A stretch of 64,000 bases of DNA, taken from assembly GCA_032622095.1 (NCBI GenBank), contig CP136066.1, positions 51,058,911-51,122,910 on the forward strand, written 5' to 3'. Positions 46,471 to 58,313 of the stretch are shown piece after piece. Under the pieces are notes generated by a model, which ran no database searches, was not told the origin of the DNA, and worked only from the letters and a program-made list of their open reading frames with translations. Numbering within the stretch: position 1 is the stretch's first letter; each line of letters starts with the position of its first letter. Source of the stretch: Siphonodentalium dalli. Taxonomy: Eukaryota > Mollusca > Scaphopoda > Gadilida > Siphonodentaliidae. Both the position numbers and the translations under genes were made by a program.

Positions 46471-48514
46471 TAGTGATATCCGCGGGTATATAGTGATATC
46501 CGCGGGTATGTAGTGATATCCGCGGGTATGTAGTGATATCCGCGGGTATGTAGTGATATCCGCGGGTATGTAGTGATATCCGCGGGTATGTAGTGATATC
46601 CGCGGGTATATAGTGATATCCGCGGGTATGTAGTGATATCCGCGGGTATATAGTGATATCCGCGGGTATATAGTGATATCCGCGGGTATATAGTGATATC
46701 CGCGGGTATATAGTGATATCCGCGGGTATGTAGTGATATCCGCGGGTATATAGTGATATCCGCGGGTATATATTGATATCCGCGGGTATGTAGTGATATC
46801 CGCGGGTATATAGTGATATCCGCGGGTATGTAGTGATATCCGCGGGTATATAGTGATATCCGCGGGTATGTAGTGATATCGCGGGTATGTAGTGATATCC
46901 GCGGGTATATAGTGATATCCGCGGCTATATAGTGATATCCGCGGGTATATAGTGATATCCGCGGGTATATAGTGATATCCGCGGGTATATAGTGATATCC
47001 GCGGGTATGTAGTGATATCCGCGGATATGTAGTGATATCCGCGGGTATATAGTGATAGCCGCGGGTATATAGTGATATCCGCGGGTATATAGTGATATCC
47101 GCGGGTATATAGTGATATCCGCGGGTATATAGTGATATCCGCGGGTATGTAGTGATATCCGCGGGTATATAGTGATATCCGCGGGTATATAGTGATATCC
47201 GCGGGTATATAGTGATATCCGCGGGTATATAGTGATATCCGCGGGTATATAGTGATATCCGCGGGTATATAGTGATATCCGCGGGTATGTAGTGATATCC
47301 GCGGGTATATAGTGATATCCGCGGGTATATAGTGATATCCGCGGGTATATAGTGATATCCGCGGGTATGTAGTGATATCCGCGGGTATATAGTGATATCC
47401 GCGGGTATATAGTGATATCCGCGGCTATATAGTGATATCCGCGGGTATATAGTGATATCCGCAGGTATATAGTGATATCCGCGGCTATATAGTGATATCC
47501 GCGGGTATATAGTGATATCCGCGGGTATATAGTGATATCCGCGGGTATATAGTGATATTTGCGGCTATATAGTGATATCCGCGGGTATATAGTGATATCC
47601 GCGGGTATATAGTGATATCCGCGGGTATATAGTGATATCCGCGGGTATATAGTGATATCCGCGGGTATATAGTGATATCCGCGGGTATGTAGTGATATCC
47701 GCGGGTATATAGTGATATCCGCGGGTATATAGTGATATCCGCGGGTATATAGTGATATCCGCGGGTATATAGTGATATCCGCGGGTATATAGTGATATCC
47801 GCGGGTATATAGTGATATCCGCGGGTATGTAGTGATATCCGCGGGTATATAGTGATATCCGCGGGTATATCGTGATATCCGCGGCTATATAGTGATATCC
47901 GCGGGTATATAGTGATATCCGCGGGTATATAGTGATATCCGCGGGTATATAGTGATATCCGCGGGTATATAGTGATATCCGCGGGTATATAGTGATATCC
48001 GCGGGTATATAGTGATATCCGCGGCTATATAGTGATATCCGCGGGTATATAGTGATATCCGCGGGTATGTAGTGATATCCGCGGATATATAGTGATATCC
48101 GCGGGTATATAGTGATATCCGCGGGTATATAGTGATATCCGCGGGTATATAGTGATATCCGCGGGTATATAGTGATATCCGCGGGTATGTAGTGATATCC
48201 GCGGGTATGTAGTGATATCCGCGGGTATATAGTGATATCCGCGGGTATATAGTGATATCCGCGGGTATATAGTGATATCCGCGGGTATATAGTGATATCC
48301 GCGGGTATATAGTGATATCTGCGGGTATGTAGTGATATCCGCGGGTATATAGTGATATCCGCGGGTATGTAGTGATATCCGCGGGTATGTAGTGATATCC
48401 GCGGGTATATAGTGATATCCGCGGGTATATAGTGATATCCGCGGGTATGTAGTGATATCCGCGGGTATGTAGTGATATCCGCGGGTATATAGTGATATCC
48501 GCGGGTATATAGTG
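46471..48514. repeat. 20-bp satellite (about 102 copies)
   Basis: Highly homogeneous array of TAGTGATATCCGCGGGTATA. The main variation is the last base of the unit (GTATA versus GTATG); rarer variants are GCGGCTATA and GCGGATATA. Only one unit, near 46880, is 19 bp. The unit contains two 6-bp palindromes, GATATC and CCGCGG. Long minus-strand frames (up to 210 codons) are repeat artefacts. Confidence 0.99.
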
Positions 48515-49526
48515 CATGCGATCACAACGGGGTATGTCTTTATATGCTGTGATACATTCATCGCGATATTGGCGATCTATAATTCCATTACCGTATAAAT
48601 TGAAGGAAGCCGCTTCCAGTCATAGTTCTAAGTGCATCGAGGATTAATTACTCCACCAACCGATCCAGCAGTACACACGTACGGTACTTGTCGTGAACCC
48701 ATAATTGTTTGATCAATACATAATAAGAAGGCGCCCCATTCGTGAACTTTCAGAAAAGTCGCCTAATCGATTCAACCGTAACGTTGTTTTCTATATAAGA
48801 AACTTTATGTGGAACCAAGCTTAGTTGGTTCCGCCACTGGGACAGTGAGGTAATTGTAGTAATTGTAATACAGCTGTACAACCAAAATTTTGGTTCTTGG
48901 TAACAATTTTGGTTCTTCATTTGGTTCTTCAATGATGTAAACAATAGTTCTTATTTGGTTCTTCGTCAACCATTTGGTTCTTTGTCAGCCAAGAACAAAT
49001 TGTTTCTTTGTTTTGTTCTTCAATGAATGGGTAAAGAACCAATTGGTTCTCCGACTGTGAAGAACCAACTCTGTTGGTTCCGCCACCGGGACAGTTTTTA
49101 GAACCAACTTAGCTTATTTGGTTCCCCACATTATTTGCATGCGTAGATACGGTTAACAGGGAGTCCTAAACTACCGCGTATTGATGCAGTCCATAATGGC
49201 CAAAAGAAAACGTCGCAACAATACTGAGAAATAGACACTGCCAGCTATAAATAATTTTATTCTAATAATATCATGAAACGACCAAAAAAATCATAAAAAC
49301 AAAACAATTATAATATATCGACCACCAAAATTTAGGCGCTCAAAAATCAATGTTACCACCACCATATCTTTCGACTCAAACGAACACCATTGAGTTCTAC
49401 GCACATTGTCTTGGAATATAAACTCTCCTCCAGGCGGCTCATAATTGTCAGTAAATGACAGCGAGCTGTCACACGAAGAAGAAGAAGGAGTTGTTCTGTC
49501 GCTCTTACGAGTAACCACATGGAACG
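48515..49526. other. Sequence with scattered GGTTCTT/AAGAACC motifs
   Basis: From about 48810 to 49130 variants of TTGGTTCTT and AAGAACCAA alternate in both orientations, and TTGGTTCCGCCAC(T/C)GGGACAG occurs twice (about 48830 and 49073). This looks like a decayed foldback element. No gene was seen; the minus-strand frame 49518-49291 has a Ser-rich start but no recognised domain. Confidence 0.55.
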
Positions 49527-49634
49527 TACAGTAATGCCCTAAATAATCGACTCCTTAACCAGAGCAGAATTATGGGTAAAATTACCCATAATTCTGCTGT
49601 GGTTAAGTAGTCGATTATTTTGGGCATTACTGTA
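49527..49634. mobile_element. Palindromic mariner-type MITE, copy 2 (108 bp)
   Basis: A 108-bp palindrome: TACAGTAATGCCC, AATAATCGACTCC, AGCAGAATTATGGGTAA, then the inverse. It is a shorter version of the element at 39145-39368, without its central part. Confidence 0.9.
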
Positions 49635-49720
49635 CCTGGAGATTTGATCATGCAAACAGGATATCTCACCCCAAAGCATGAATGGTCGATAAAGCGGGTT
49701 TTCCGGGATTTTTCTTTTAA

Positions 49721-50149
49721 AGGTACTAAATCCGATCAGACGGTCCCCATACCTTCAAGATACAACAACAACAACAGCAACAACAACATTTCTTCAAAAT
49801 ACGCTTTAGTTATCAGAATCGATTTATTGCAACAAAATAATGCTAATCACTGTCAACTATGGTATAAAATTTCCCAAAACTTGTTATTTATCAGCATTTT
49901 GTTCAACAAAATATGGCCGTATTATCACTTGGTTATAGAGTTATGCATCATCATCCGCAATTTTGCTCGAGACTGTCCGTGTTTCTGGGCCACATATTAT
50001 TACACATCTCGAGAAATAACAAACTTCAAAAATCGATATTTGATAATTTTGAGCTTTGACGGGTGTGTTCCTCGACTCGAATAAAATATTTCTTACCCCC
50101 GAAGCCAAGGAAATAGTAATTTAAGAGCGTCTGATGGGATTGAGTACTT
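49721..50149 (-). mobile_element. TTAA-flanked MITE (AGGTACTCAATCC family), copy 2
   Basis: 429 bp between TTAA at 49717-49720 and TTAA at 50150-50153. Reverse complement of 33370-33822 over its length. The ends AGGTACTAAATCC and GGATTGAGTACTT-like are slightly mutated. An AACAACAAC microsatellite lies near the left end. The 154-codon frame across it (49620-50084) is not supported as a gene. Confidence 0.85.
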
Positions 50150-50309
50150 TTAAATGATTTGGTGGGTTGAATTACAACGGCGATAAACGTACCCTGTTTC
50201 GGTTGATACATGTGGATTCGAGATTCAAAACAGTTTGTGAACTCACCGGGAATATGTATCGTTCACAAACGTTTTTCATGCTCGAATCCCCTAATATCCA
50301 ACTCAACAG

Positions 50310-50505
50310 AGTACATTTATCCCCTCATTAGAAGGGTTCCAGGTTGATCGTTTATCCCCTCATTAGAAGGGTTCCCGGTCGACTCAACAGATTGCGTTTA
50401 TCCCCTCATTAGAAGGGTTCCCGGTCGACAGAGTGCGTTTATCCCCTCACTAGAAGGGTTCCCGGTCGATTTATCCCCTCACTAGAAAGGTTCCAGGTCG
50501 ATTTT
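50310..50505. repeat. Short minisatellite, TTATCCCCTCATTAGAAGGG unit
   Basis: Five irregular copies (about 50317, 50352, 50398, 50439 and 50470) spaced 31-46 bp, with TTCCCGGTCGA following each. A sixth copy near 50785, with the sequence after it (GATTTTCGAGGAAATTACAC), lies on the other side of the element at 50541-50774, so the array has been split or duplicated around that insertion. Confidence 0.85.
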
Positions 50506-50540
50506 CAAGGAAATTACACCAAAGTCCCATGAAAATGGCT

Positions 50541-50774
50541 TTAACCATTTGAGTGCCAGGGGCCGATCTCATCGGCCCTAAACCTACAAAATAATTCTGT
50601 TAAAGAATATAAGAATAAATTATTAAAATTGTAAAAAATTATTAAAAAAAAAACATTGTTAGGCCAATACATTCTCTTATATATGCGAGGCGACCTATGG
50701 TCGACTCGCATATATAAGAGAATGCATTGGCACAGGGTATATGGGTTGATACAAAAATCGACCTGGCACTCAAC
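50541..50774. mobile_element. TIR element with one TATATATGCGAG hairpin
   Basis: Ends share TTGAGTGCCAGG / CCTGGCACTCAA. The left end reads TTAACCATTTGAGTGCC. Inside are a small GC-rich palindrome (GGGCCGATCTCATCGGCCC), the AT-rich spacer, and a single hairpin at 50663-50731 followed by CACAGGG. Flanking sequence on both sides is similar (GAGGAAATTACACCA type). Termini differ from those of the other hairpin-bearing elements. Confidence 0.65.
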
Positions 50775-50808
50775 AGTACATTTATCCCCTCACTAGAAGG
50801 GTTCCCGG

Positions 50809-52174
50809 TTGATTTTCGAGGAAATTACACCACGTATGGGAAAATGGTTTCAAAGACACTTTTATTTCAAAATACAACTGTTGCTGCCAGTAATTCCCAT
50901 TCCTGGATCAAGTTCTCAGTTGCATAATGTTTCTGCGGGAGTTCCTCAAGTATATATCCTAGGTCCTCTTTTTTTCTTGATCTACATAAATGACATAACT
51001 GAAGCTATTACATGCAACATGCGCATTTTTGCTGACGACACTTCGATTTTCCTAACCATTGAAGACCCCAACCTTGCCGCAAAAGTTATCAATGATGACT
51101 AAGAAACTTTAATGAAATGGTCGACTAAATGGCTTGTCAAATTTAATCCATTGAAGACAGAATCTCTCCTGGTTTCTCGAAAAGATACACCCGTATCACA
51201 CCCACCCTTGGCACTGGGAGATACAATAGTGACCGAAGTTGACACACATAAACATCTTGGACTCATTGTTTATAACGAAGGCAGCTGGGATATCCATATT
51301 CGCTCATTACTGGATAAAGCATGGAAACCTGTGCACTTGGTACGGAAACTAAGACATCGAGCAAGCAGATCAACACTGGAAAACATATATTTTTCTTTCA
51401 TACGTCCCACTGGAATATGCCCCACCTGTATGGGACAACATTCCCGATTATTTGTCCTCAGACATAGAGAAAGTTCAATATGAGATGGCTAGAATTGTAA
51501 CAGGGGCAACACTGAGCGCAAGTAAAGACCTCCTCCTATTGGACACAGGCTGGGAATTACTATCATCGCGACGGAGAAAACACAAACTCTGCCAATTTTT
51601 CAAAATGATCAAAGGAACAGCACCATCTATACTGAGAAATGTGGTACGCCCAGTTGATTCTTATACTACCGGTTATAACTTTCGTATTGAGCACATAAGG
51701 TTGCCACCCGATATCACATACAACTATTACATGAATTCATTTTTGCCATCTGCTATAAGTGAGTGGAACTCTCCACCTGACACCATACGCAATTGTAATA
51801 CAATTGATGATTTCAAAAAATCACCAAACGCAAGAACACGGCGCGCCGCAATCTACTATTACCACAGTAAGTCTCGCACATCACAAATACTCCATTCTCG
51901 CTTAAGATTAAAGTGCAGTAGTTTGAACTATGCCCTACTGAGTAATCACATTACAATGTCCCCTCTCTGTCATTGTGGCAAAATAGAAACGGCACATCAT
52001 TACTTATCGGAATATCCAGAATACAATGGACATAGGACTGAACTTAAATGCGGCATACCGAATGTTATTTTATCAGAAAATACTCTTTTGTGCGGATCAC
52101 AGGAACTCAGTCATCGTGAAAATATTACAATATTTGACGCGGTTCAAACATATATTTCGAAGCGGTTTTCATAA
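50809..52174 (+). pseudogene. CR1/Jockey-like LINE reverse transcriptase, 5'-truncated and broken
   Basis: Plus strand. RT core with SAGVPQVYILGPLFFLIYIN and the catalytic FADD (RIFADDTSIF), then KWLVKFNPLKTESLL and THKHLGL. An in-frame TAA at 51100-51102 splits the RT, and a frameshift near 51410 moves the reading to a third frame holding ARIVTGAT, SRRRKHKLC, NSFLPSAISEWNSP, and the C-terminal CSSLNYALL...C.CG..ETAHHYLSEYP block with a CxC...HH knuckle typical of CR1-like LINEs. It ends at 52174. The endonuclease and first RT motifs are missing. Non-functional. Confidence 0.9.
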
Positions 52175-52580
52175 TACTATGATTTGTGCAAACTTCGTGA
52201 AAAGCGTTGAAACACTGCTGAGCGTGAAACTTACCCCCACCAGATCATCTGACATCACACGGCGACGGGCGTAGCAATGACATAAACAATAGTATATGTA
52301 CAGCATTGTAACTAATCAGCTCCATCTGAATCACATCCTCACTGTACCTAGACAGTCTCACTTTCTCATATTCCATTCCTTCCCTTCCGACTCTACACGT
52401 AATGAAGAGTGGGCGCAAAACAAAAGGGGAGCAAAATTAACAAAAGCCCTTGGGCTTGTTGTTTAATCCCCTTTCCAATAAATCGACCAACTATATTATT
52501 CTATTTTATTGTCAAAACCTTTGTCAAATGTATATATGTTATTATGATTGGAATAAATATGTTTACACTAATTCCCATTC
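52175..52580 (+). repeat. 3' untranslated region of the CR1-like LINE
   Basis: Follows the LINE reading frame. It includes GAAGAGTGGGCGCAAAACAA, AAAGCCCTTGGGCTTGTTGT and ends in AT-rich sequence near TGGAATAAATATG. A related 3' region lies at the window end (about 63750-64000), where AAGCCCTCGGACTTGCTGTC is recognisable. Confidence 0.7.
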
Positions 52581-52630
52581 CTTTGACATTATTATTGTTA
52601 CTGGAAGTGCAATATGAGAAAGGGAAGTGT

Positions 52631-53161
52631 CTATTTACCATCGGATGGCAAATAGCGATTCTACCGATTTGCGCTATTTGCCCGATGGTATTTTAAAGAA
52701 AAAAAATATCATATAATTACAATACACCCCTATATAATGATAATTCCTACCCACCTTCTTGGTAAATAGGCCCAGTTGACCCTCGATTGACCACCTCCAG
52801 ATATCCTGGGGGGATGGTACATAAGAAATCGGCCGATTTTGAAGGAAATTTCGTATAATTTGAGTATTTAGTGGCACAAGCTGTCGCTATATGTCCACAT
52901 AATCACGATTCCAACACGCCTTACCGAAAACTCGGTACGAAATTTCCTTCAAAATCGACCGATTTCTTATGTACCATCCCCCCAGGATATCTGGAGGTGG
53001 TCAACCGAGGGTCAACTGGGCCTATTTACCAAGAAGGTGGGTAGGAATTATCATTATAGGGGTGTATTGTGATGATATGATTTTTTTCTTCTTTAAAATA
53101 CCATCGGATGGCAAATAGCGCATATCGGTAGAATCGCTATTTGTCATCCGATGGTAAATAG
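52631..53161. mobile_element. Long-TIR element (531 bp) with nested hairpins
   Basis: Ends CTATTTACCATCGGATGGCA and its inverse; arms of about 230 bp, nearly identical. Within each arm a smaller palindrome built from ATAGCG...CGCTAT-type pieces sits next to the terminus. Central stem: GGAAATTTCGTA / TACGAAATTTCC. Non-coding, likely a MITE. No clear target duplication. Confidence 0.85.
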
Positions 53162-53801
53162 CCGCTGCCCTGAGAAAGTGGTCATATTGACTTAAATACA
53201 ACTCTCTTATTATTCTACGATTATACATTCCAAAGACATAAATTGTGCGAACAGTGTCGGTGTCGTGTGTGCGTATGGCTGGTGATGGATACATGTGTCT
53301 GTCTACACACAGAATAAGTATTTCCAGTGATTCTGAATTTCCTTTACATAAATGTGAAATCAAGTGCAATAGTCTTGTTCCTTCATCTCTTCGGAAGAGA
53401 ACACCTGATATAGTTGATATTCGTCGTAATTAGTATCATTAGGCCTGAAAAATAGTGATGTTTGCGGTAACCAGCCCGCCCCAAGTCCAGACGTCCGCCC
53501 CTAGTAATTGTATCGATACCGTGAAAACATTAACAATCGCACTATCGGAAATATAAAATTACGTTCATCTCATCAGTCGGCGATTGGCGATTTTTTGCAC
53601 TGAAAATCGGGGTTTGGGGGTGGGGGCGCCTTTGTGCATACGGACCAGCCCAACCGCTGGATTGATCGCGATAATTTTCAGTACATGTACAAACTAGCTG
53701 AAACAGGCTCCCAAAGGCTTCGGGAGAATTTTTTCAACGTCGGGGGGGGGGGGGGGGGTGCTCATTTGTGCGTTAGGAGAGTGTGGCCCATGTGTGCGAT
53801 A
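53162..53801. other. Sequence without recognised genes
   Basis: Unique sequence with a 17-bp G-run at about 53742-53758. Nothing else recognised. Confidence 0.5.
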
Positions 53802-56800
53802 TTATCTATATGTGTATTTGCGAATGTCTGTCGGTCTGTCTGTGTTCTATATAAATGCACAGGGGACCATCTAGATGGCACCAAAGGGGTTTACTAGTGG
53901 TCACTTTTTACTAGAAAGATAATGGTGAGGGTTAGGATTTTCTAAAGTGACGCGGTTGTTGTCAGGGGCAGGAAAGGGGGAGGGGCAGAAACAAAAATTG
54001 TCGCCGATTGCCACAAACCTTATATATAATCATCCCCATGATATAAGGAATCTGATGGTGTGGATTAAATATGTCAAGAATGGTGCCGTTCGAGTCAGGG
54101 ATGCACGGAAGGGGAGGGGGCACCAAATTGATAAACTAAGTTTAGCGCCGAGGGACCATTTAGATGGCACCAAACGGTCTACCAGGGGTAACTTTTTACG
54201 AGAAAGATAATGGTGCGGGTTAGAATTTTCTAAAGTGACGCCGTTGTCAGGGGCAGAAAAGGGGGAGGGGTAGAAAAATGTTTGCCGCCGATTGCCACGA
54301 AACTTTTATATAATCATGCACATGATATGAGGAATCTAATGGTGTTGTTTAAATATGTCAAACGTGGTGCCATTCGCGTCAGGAATGCACGGAAGGGGAG
54401 AGGCGTACCAAAATTGATAAAACTAATTTTAGCGCCGATTTCCACCAAATTGATATATATTCTTCTCCATGATACAAGGAGTCTAATTGTGCGATTTAAA
54501 GACTCCAAATTTCTGTCGTTTTGGATTAAAGATTGTGGGAGGGACACTCAATTTGATAAGAATGGGTTTAGTCGTCGATTGCCACCACACTTATAAAATA
54601 TCATCCCCATGGTATGAGGAGTCTAATGGCGTGGCTTAAATCTGTCAAAAGTGTCGTCATTCGAGTCAGGGTTGAACTGAACGACAGAGTGATATGCATT
54701 CTTATCCATAAAACGAGGAGTCTGATCGTGTGATTTAAAGACGCCATATTGGTGCTGTTTGGTTGAGAGATTGGGGTTAGTGGGCACTAAATTTGATCAA
54801 AATTGGTTTACCAAACTTATCTATAATAATCTCCATGATATCAGGAGTCTAAATGTGTGGTGTAAGGATGTCACAAGCTGTCACAAGTGGGACCAATCGA
54901 GTCAGGGTGCATAGAGGGTGAGAGGAACACACAAAAGATGAACAATATGTTTAGCGCTGATTTCCACCAGATTGATACATATTCTCAGTGATACGAGAAA
55001 TCTAATCGTGTGGTTTAGATACGCCAAATTGGTGCCGTTTGGATGAGAGATATGTGGGCCCTAAATTTTATACGAATTTGTATACTCGCCAATTTTATAC
55101 AAAAACCTATACAAAATCATCCACACGGTATGAGGAGTCTAATGGGGGTGGTTTAAAGCTGTCAAAAGTGGCGTCATTCGAGTCAGGGGTGCACTGAAAG
55201 GGAGAGGGGCACCAACATTGATCAAACTAATTTTAGCGCCGATTTCCACCAAATTAATACACATTCTTCTCCATAATACAAGGAATCTAATTGTGTGATT
55301 TAAAGACGCCAAATTTGTGTCATTTGTATGTGAGTTTGTGGGGGGGGGGGGGGGAGCAGGCACAAAATACGATAAGAATTGGTTTAGTCACCGATTGCTA
55401 CCAAACTTATACACAATCATCCACATGGTATGATGAGTCTAATGATGTGGCTTAAAACTGTTAAAAGTGGAGTCATTTGAGTCAGGGGTGCACTGAAAAG
55501 GAGAGGGGCACCATAATTGATACACAATAATTTTAGCGCCAATTTCCACCAAATTGATACACATTCTTATCCATGATACGAGGAATCAAATCATGGGATT
55601 TAAAGACGCTATATTGGTGCTGTTTGAGTGAGAGATGGTGTGGGTGGGCAATAAACTTGATAACAAAAATTGTTTAGTCGCCGATTAGCACCAAACTTAT
55701 AAATATTTATCTTCATGATATCAGGAGTCTAATTGTGTGGTTTAAAGATGTCAAAAGTGGTGCCATTCGAGACAGGGGGCTACAGAAGGTGAGAGAGACA
55801 CAAAAATGGATAAACAATATGTTTAGCGCCGATTTCCACCAATTTTACGCCAAATTGGTGCCGTTTGGGTGAAAGATATAGGGGCCCTAAATTTCATACG
55901 AATTCGTATACTTGACATTTTCAACAATTTTCAACATATTCATTTCCATAATGAGTCTAAGATTCTGGTTTAATGATGTCAAATGTGGCACCGCTTGAGT
56001 CCGCAATAGGGACGGGCGGGTCACCACAACTGGTAGAAATATGTTTAGTGCCAATTAACATCAAATTCATACACGTTCTTCTCAAATGATACGAGGAATA
56101 AAATCGTGCGTGTTAAAAACGTCATATTTGGTGCCTAGATATATTTGCAAATATATGTCTGTCTGTATGTGTTCTATATATAACACCACGGGGTACAATC
56201 GAGATGGCACCAAGGCATTCTAACAGTGGAAACTGTTTACGAGGATGATAATGGTGCATGTTAAAATATTAGAATAGCTCATGTTAATATATATTATAAC
56301 ACAATTGAGTCTGCCCCATTCAATATAGTTTCCACAAAAAAGTTACAAGAGATATGGAAATGTATAGAATGCCTGTTCAACAATAGTGGCCACAGTGTGC
56401 CGTCAAATATAATTCTTCTGAGATAAAAGAAAACGGAGTCAGTGGCACATGACTTTTCAGGATCCTCCAATACTTACATCTGACAAGGTTATATCTGCCC
56501 GATATACAGAGGATATCTTTCATCTTTTAGAACAGACTCATCGCCTAACATAAACAACTCAAAATATCGCTGTGTGTCGGGCACATGCAACTGGTACAGA
56601 TGCATAGCAACATTTCAATTAAACCGATAATAATTAGCCATTATATAGCACAATGAACAGAGGAGCACCTGGACATTTCTTTGAAACATCTGTATCTTCA
56701 GGTGTCCGTATCCCACTAGATTGATTGATACATCTCTATGTAAAACCCAACTGTCGTCTTTTATTTTTGCGAACTAATGTGTTTATGATGTTCATGTTAT

Positions 56801-56849
56801 AACGTCTGAAGCATACGCAGTTGTAAATAAATAAATAGTTCTTTATTGG
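53802..56849. mobile_element. 3-kb non-coding dispersed repeat, copy 2
   Basis: Direct (same-orientation) match to 4981-8205 along the full length. It is about 180 bp shorter because it lacks the CA/CT expansion and some unit parts (for example near 54680). Internal units of about 280-300 bp with TAGCGCCGATTTCCACC are present. A 17-bp G-run at about 55338-55354 matches the G-run at about 6529-6541 in copy 1. Non-coding. Confidence 0.85.
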
Positions 56850-57053
56850 TGCGACGGATTAATCGCGATAAACAAAATGACAATCGCTCCGATCCGACAA
56901 GGTGAGCTACTACTTATATTCCGTGTGTAAGAATCATGTTTTGTGATTCTATTTGGATATATAATTTATGAGAATATGTGTAACACTTTGAACAAGAGTA
57001 TCCTCTATCCCCGTCATATGTCCACAGTGCGCAGAGGGTTTCACATCACTTTA

Positions 57054-57082
57054 ACCTGGGCAACGCCGGGTAACCCTGCTAG
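57054..57082 (+). mobile_element. Helitron-type 3' terminus
   Basis: ACCTGGGC-AAC-GCCGGGT hairpin followed by AACCCTG and CTAG, then T. This is the classical Helitron 3' end. The upstream extent and 5' end are not defined. It could belong to an element including part of the region after 56849. Confidence 0.6.
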
Positions 57083-58313
57083 TATATATAAAGCCCATAG
57101 TAATGTGCTCATTGTGTCCTGTTATATCATCGGTTTTGCAATTGGCATATATTCAAGAATTCAAGAAATTAAAAAAATATTCAATTTCGCTCGCCCAAAA
57201 GTACTATTTTTCCTTCCGTTACCGGAAACATCACTATTTGTTTTTAGTCATTATGGTAGTTTTGCAACTCATTGATATAGTTACGACTACATTTAGCTAG
57301 TCGTAGTTGTAAATTAAAGTGGGGCTAAAAACATTGCTTCCCAAATATAATGACGACGATTATAATTACTGATTACAGCAATTCATGCATAATCGTGCGC
57401 AGTGAGATTTTTCACAATGCACTGTCTACAATGTTCTAAATTTCAGTATTAAAGGGACGGGCGGTCTTCGTTGTAGGTTATAATTTAGAAATAACATTTA
57501 TCAAATTATGATGATTTCCTCAAGAATATACTGATAGTATAGCATAATGATGATATAAATGCGATATTATTCACAAAACACGCTTTGCATCAGAGATAAT
57601 GCAGGTCGAGTTTCTCGCAAAACGTGCAGTGAATTGTTTGTAAGCAGTCATATCATGATATTGCGTCATCTCCTTATTTAGATTCGCGCGCATTATACGT
57701 CGGTTGTAAAAACCCTAATTCGGTGCGTCTACAACTTACAACTCACAATAATATCATAGTAAATTTCTTATTTGGTATGTATTACCATATATATGTTATG
57801 AGAAAATATTAACTGATTGAAATATATTCATCCCTTTGCAAGAACAATTATATTATGTACACGTTTTCTGTCTTATCATTTCCCAATAATGAATTAACGT
57901 TAATTAGATGGATTTTGAACTGACAGCGGGTAGAATGGGTCGAGTAAAATAAAATTTGGTGTGATTTGAATGCGATTGTTGATGGCGCCAATAATTTCAT
58001 CTTGGCCTTCCAAAGCGCAACGGAAGATTTTTATTGGGTGATCCGGTAGTTCCGAATGTTTGTCTATAAACAAATAGTTCTGTAACGTATTTAATGTTTG
58101 TTTACATAACAAAGCGTACAAACATGATAATAATATGCAATGTATGAGATATTTATGATTGATATAAGAAGTCTATTATATAATATTCTTTATGTGTATG
58201 GCGGTTTTAACAGCTATACCAACAACGAAGACCGCCCGTATCTTTAATAACCCTCCAATGAGAAGAGTTCGCTTCACAAAATCATTGTTATGTAAACATT
58301 ACAGTTACAGTAA
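57083..58313. other. Sequence without recognised genes
   Basis: AT-rich, unique. A short palindrome ACGACTAC...GTAGTCGT-like lies at about 57281-57310. Frames (57103-57300; 57900-58121 on the minus strand) have no recognisable motifs. Confidence 0.5.

Noticed and set aside
47885-48561. Long minus-strand open frames (210 and 178 codons) with a Tyr-Ile-Pro-Ala-Asp repeat
   Set aside because: Direct translation of the 20-bp satellite; three units make a stop-free 60-nt period. No unique sequence and no splice or start context.
49620-50084. 154-codon plus-strand frame
   Set aside because: It spans the ends of two MITEs (49527-49634 and 49721-50149) and has Asn-rich microsatellite in the middle; no domain.
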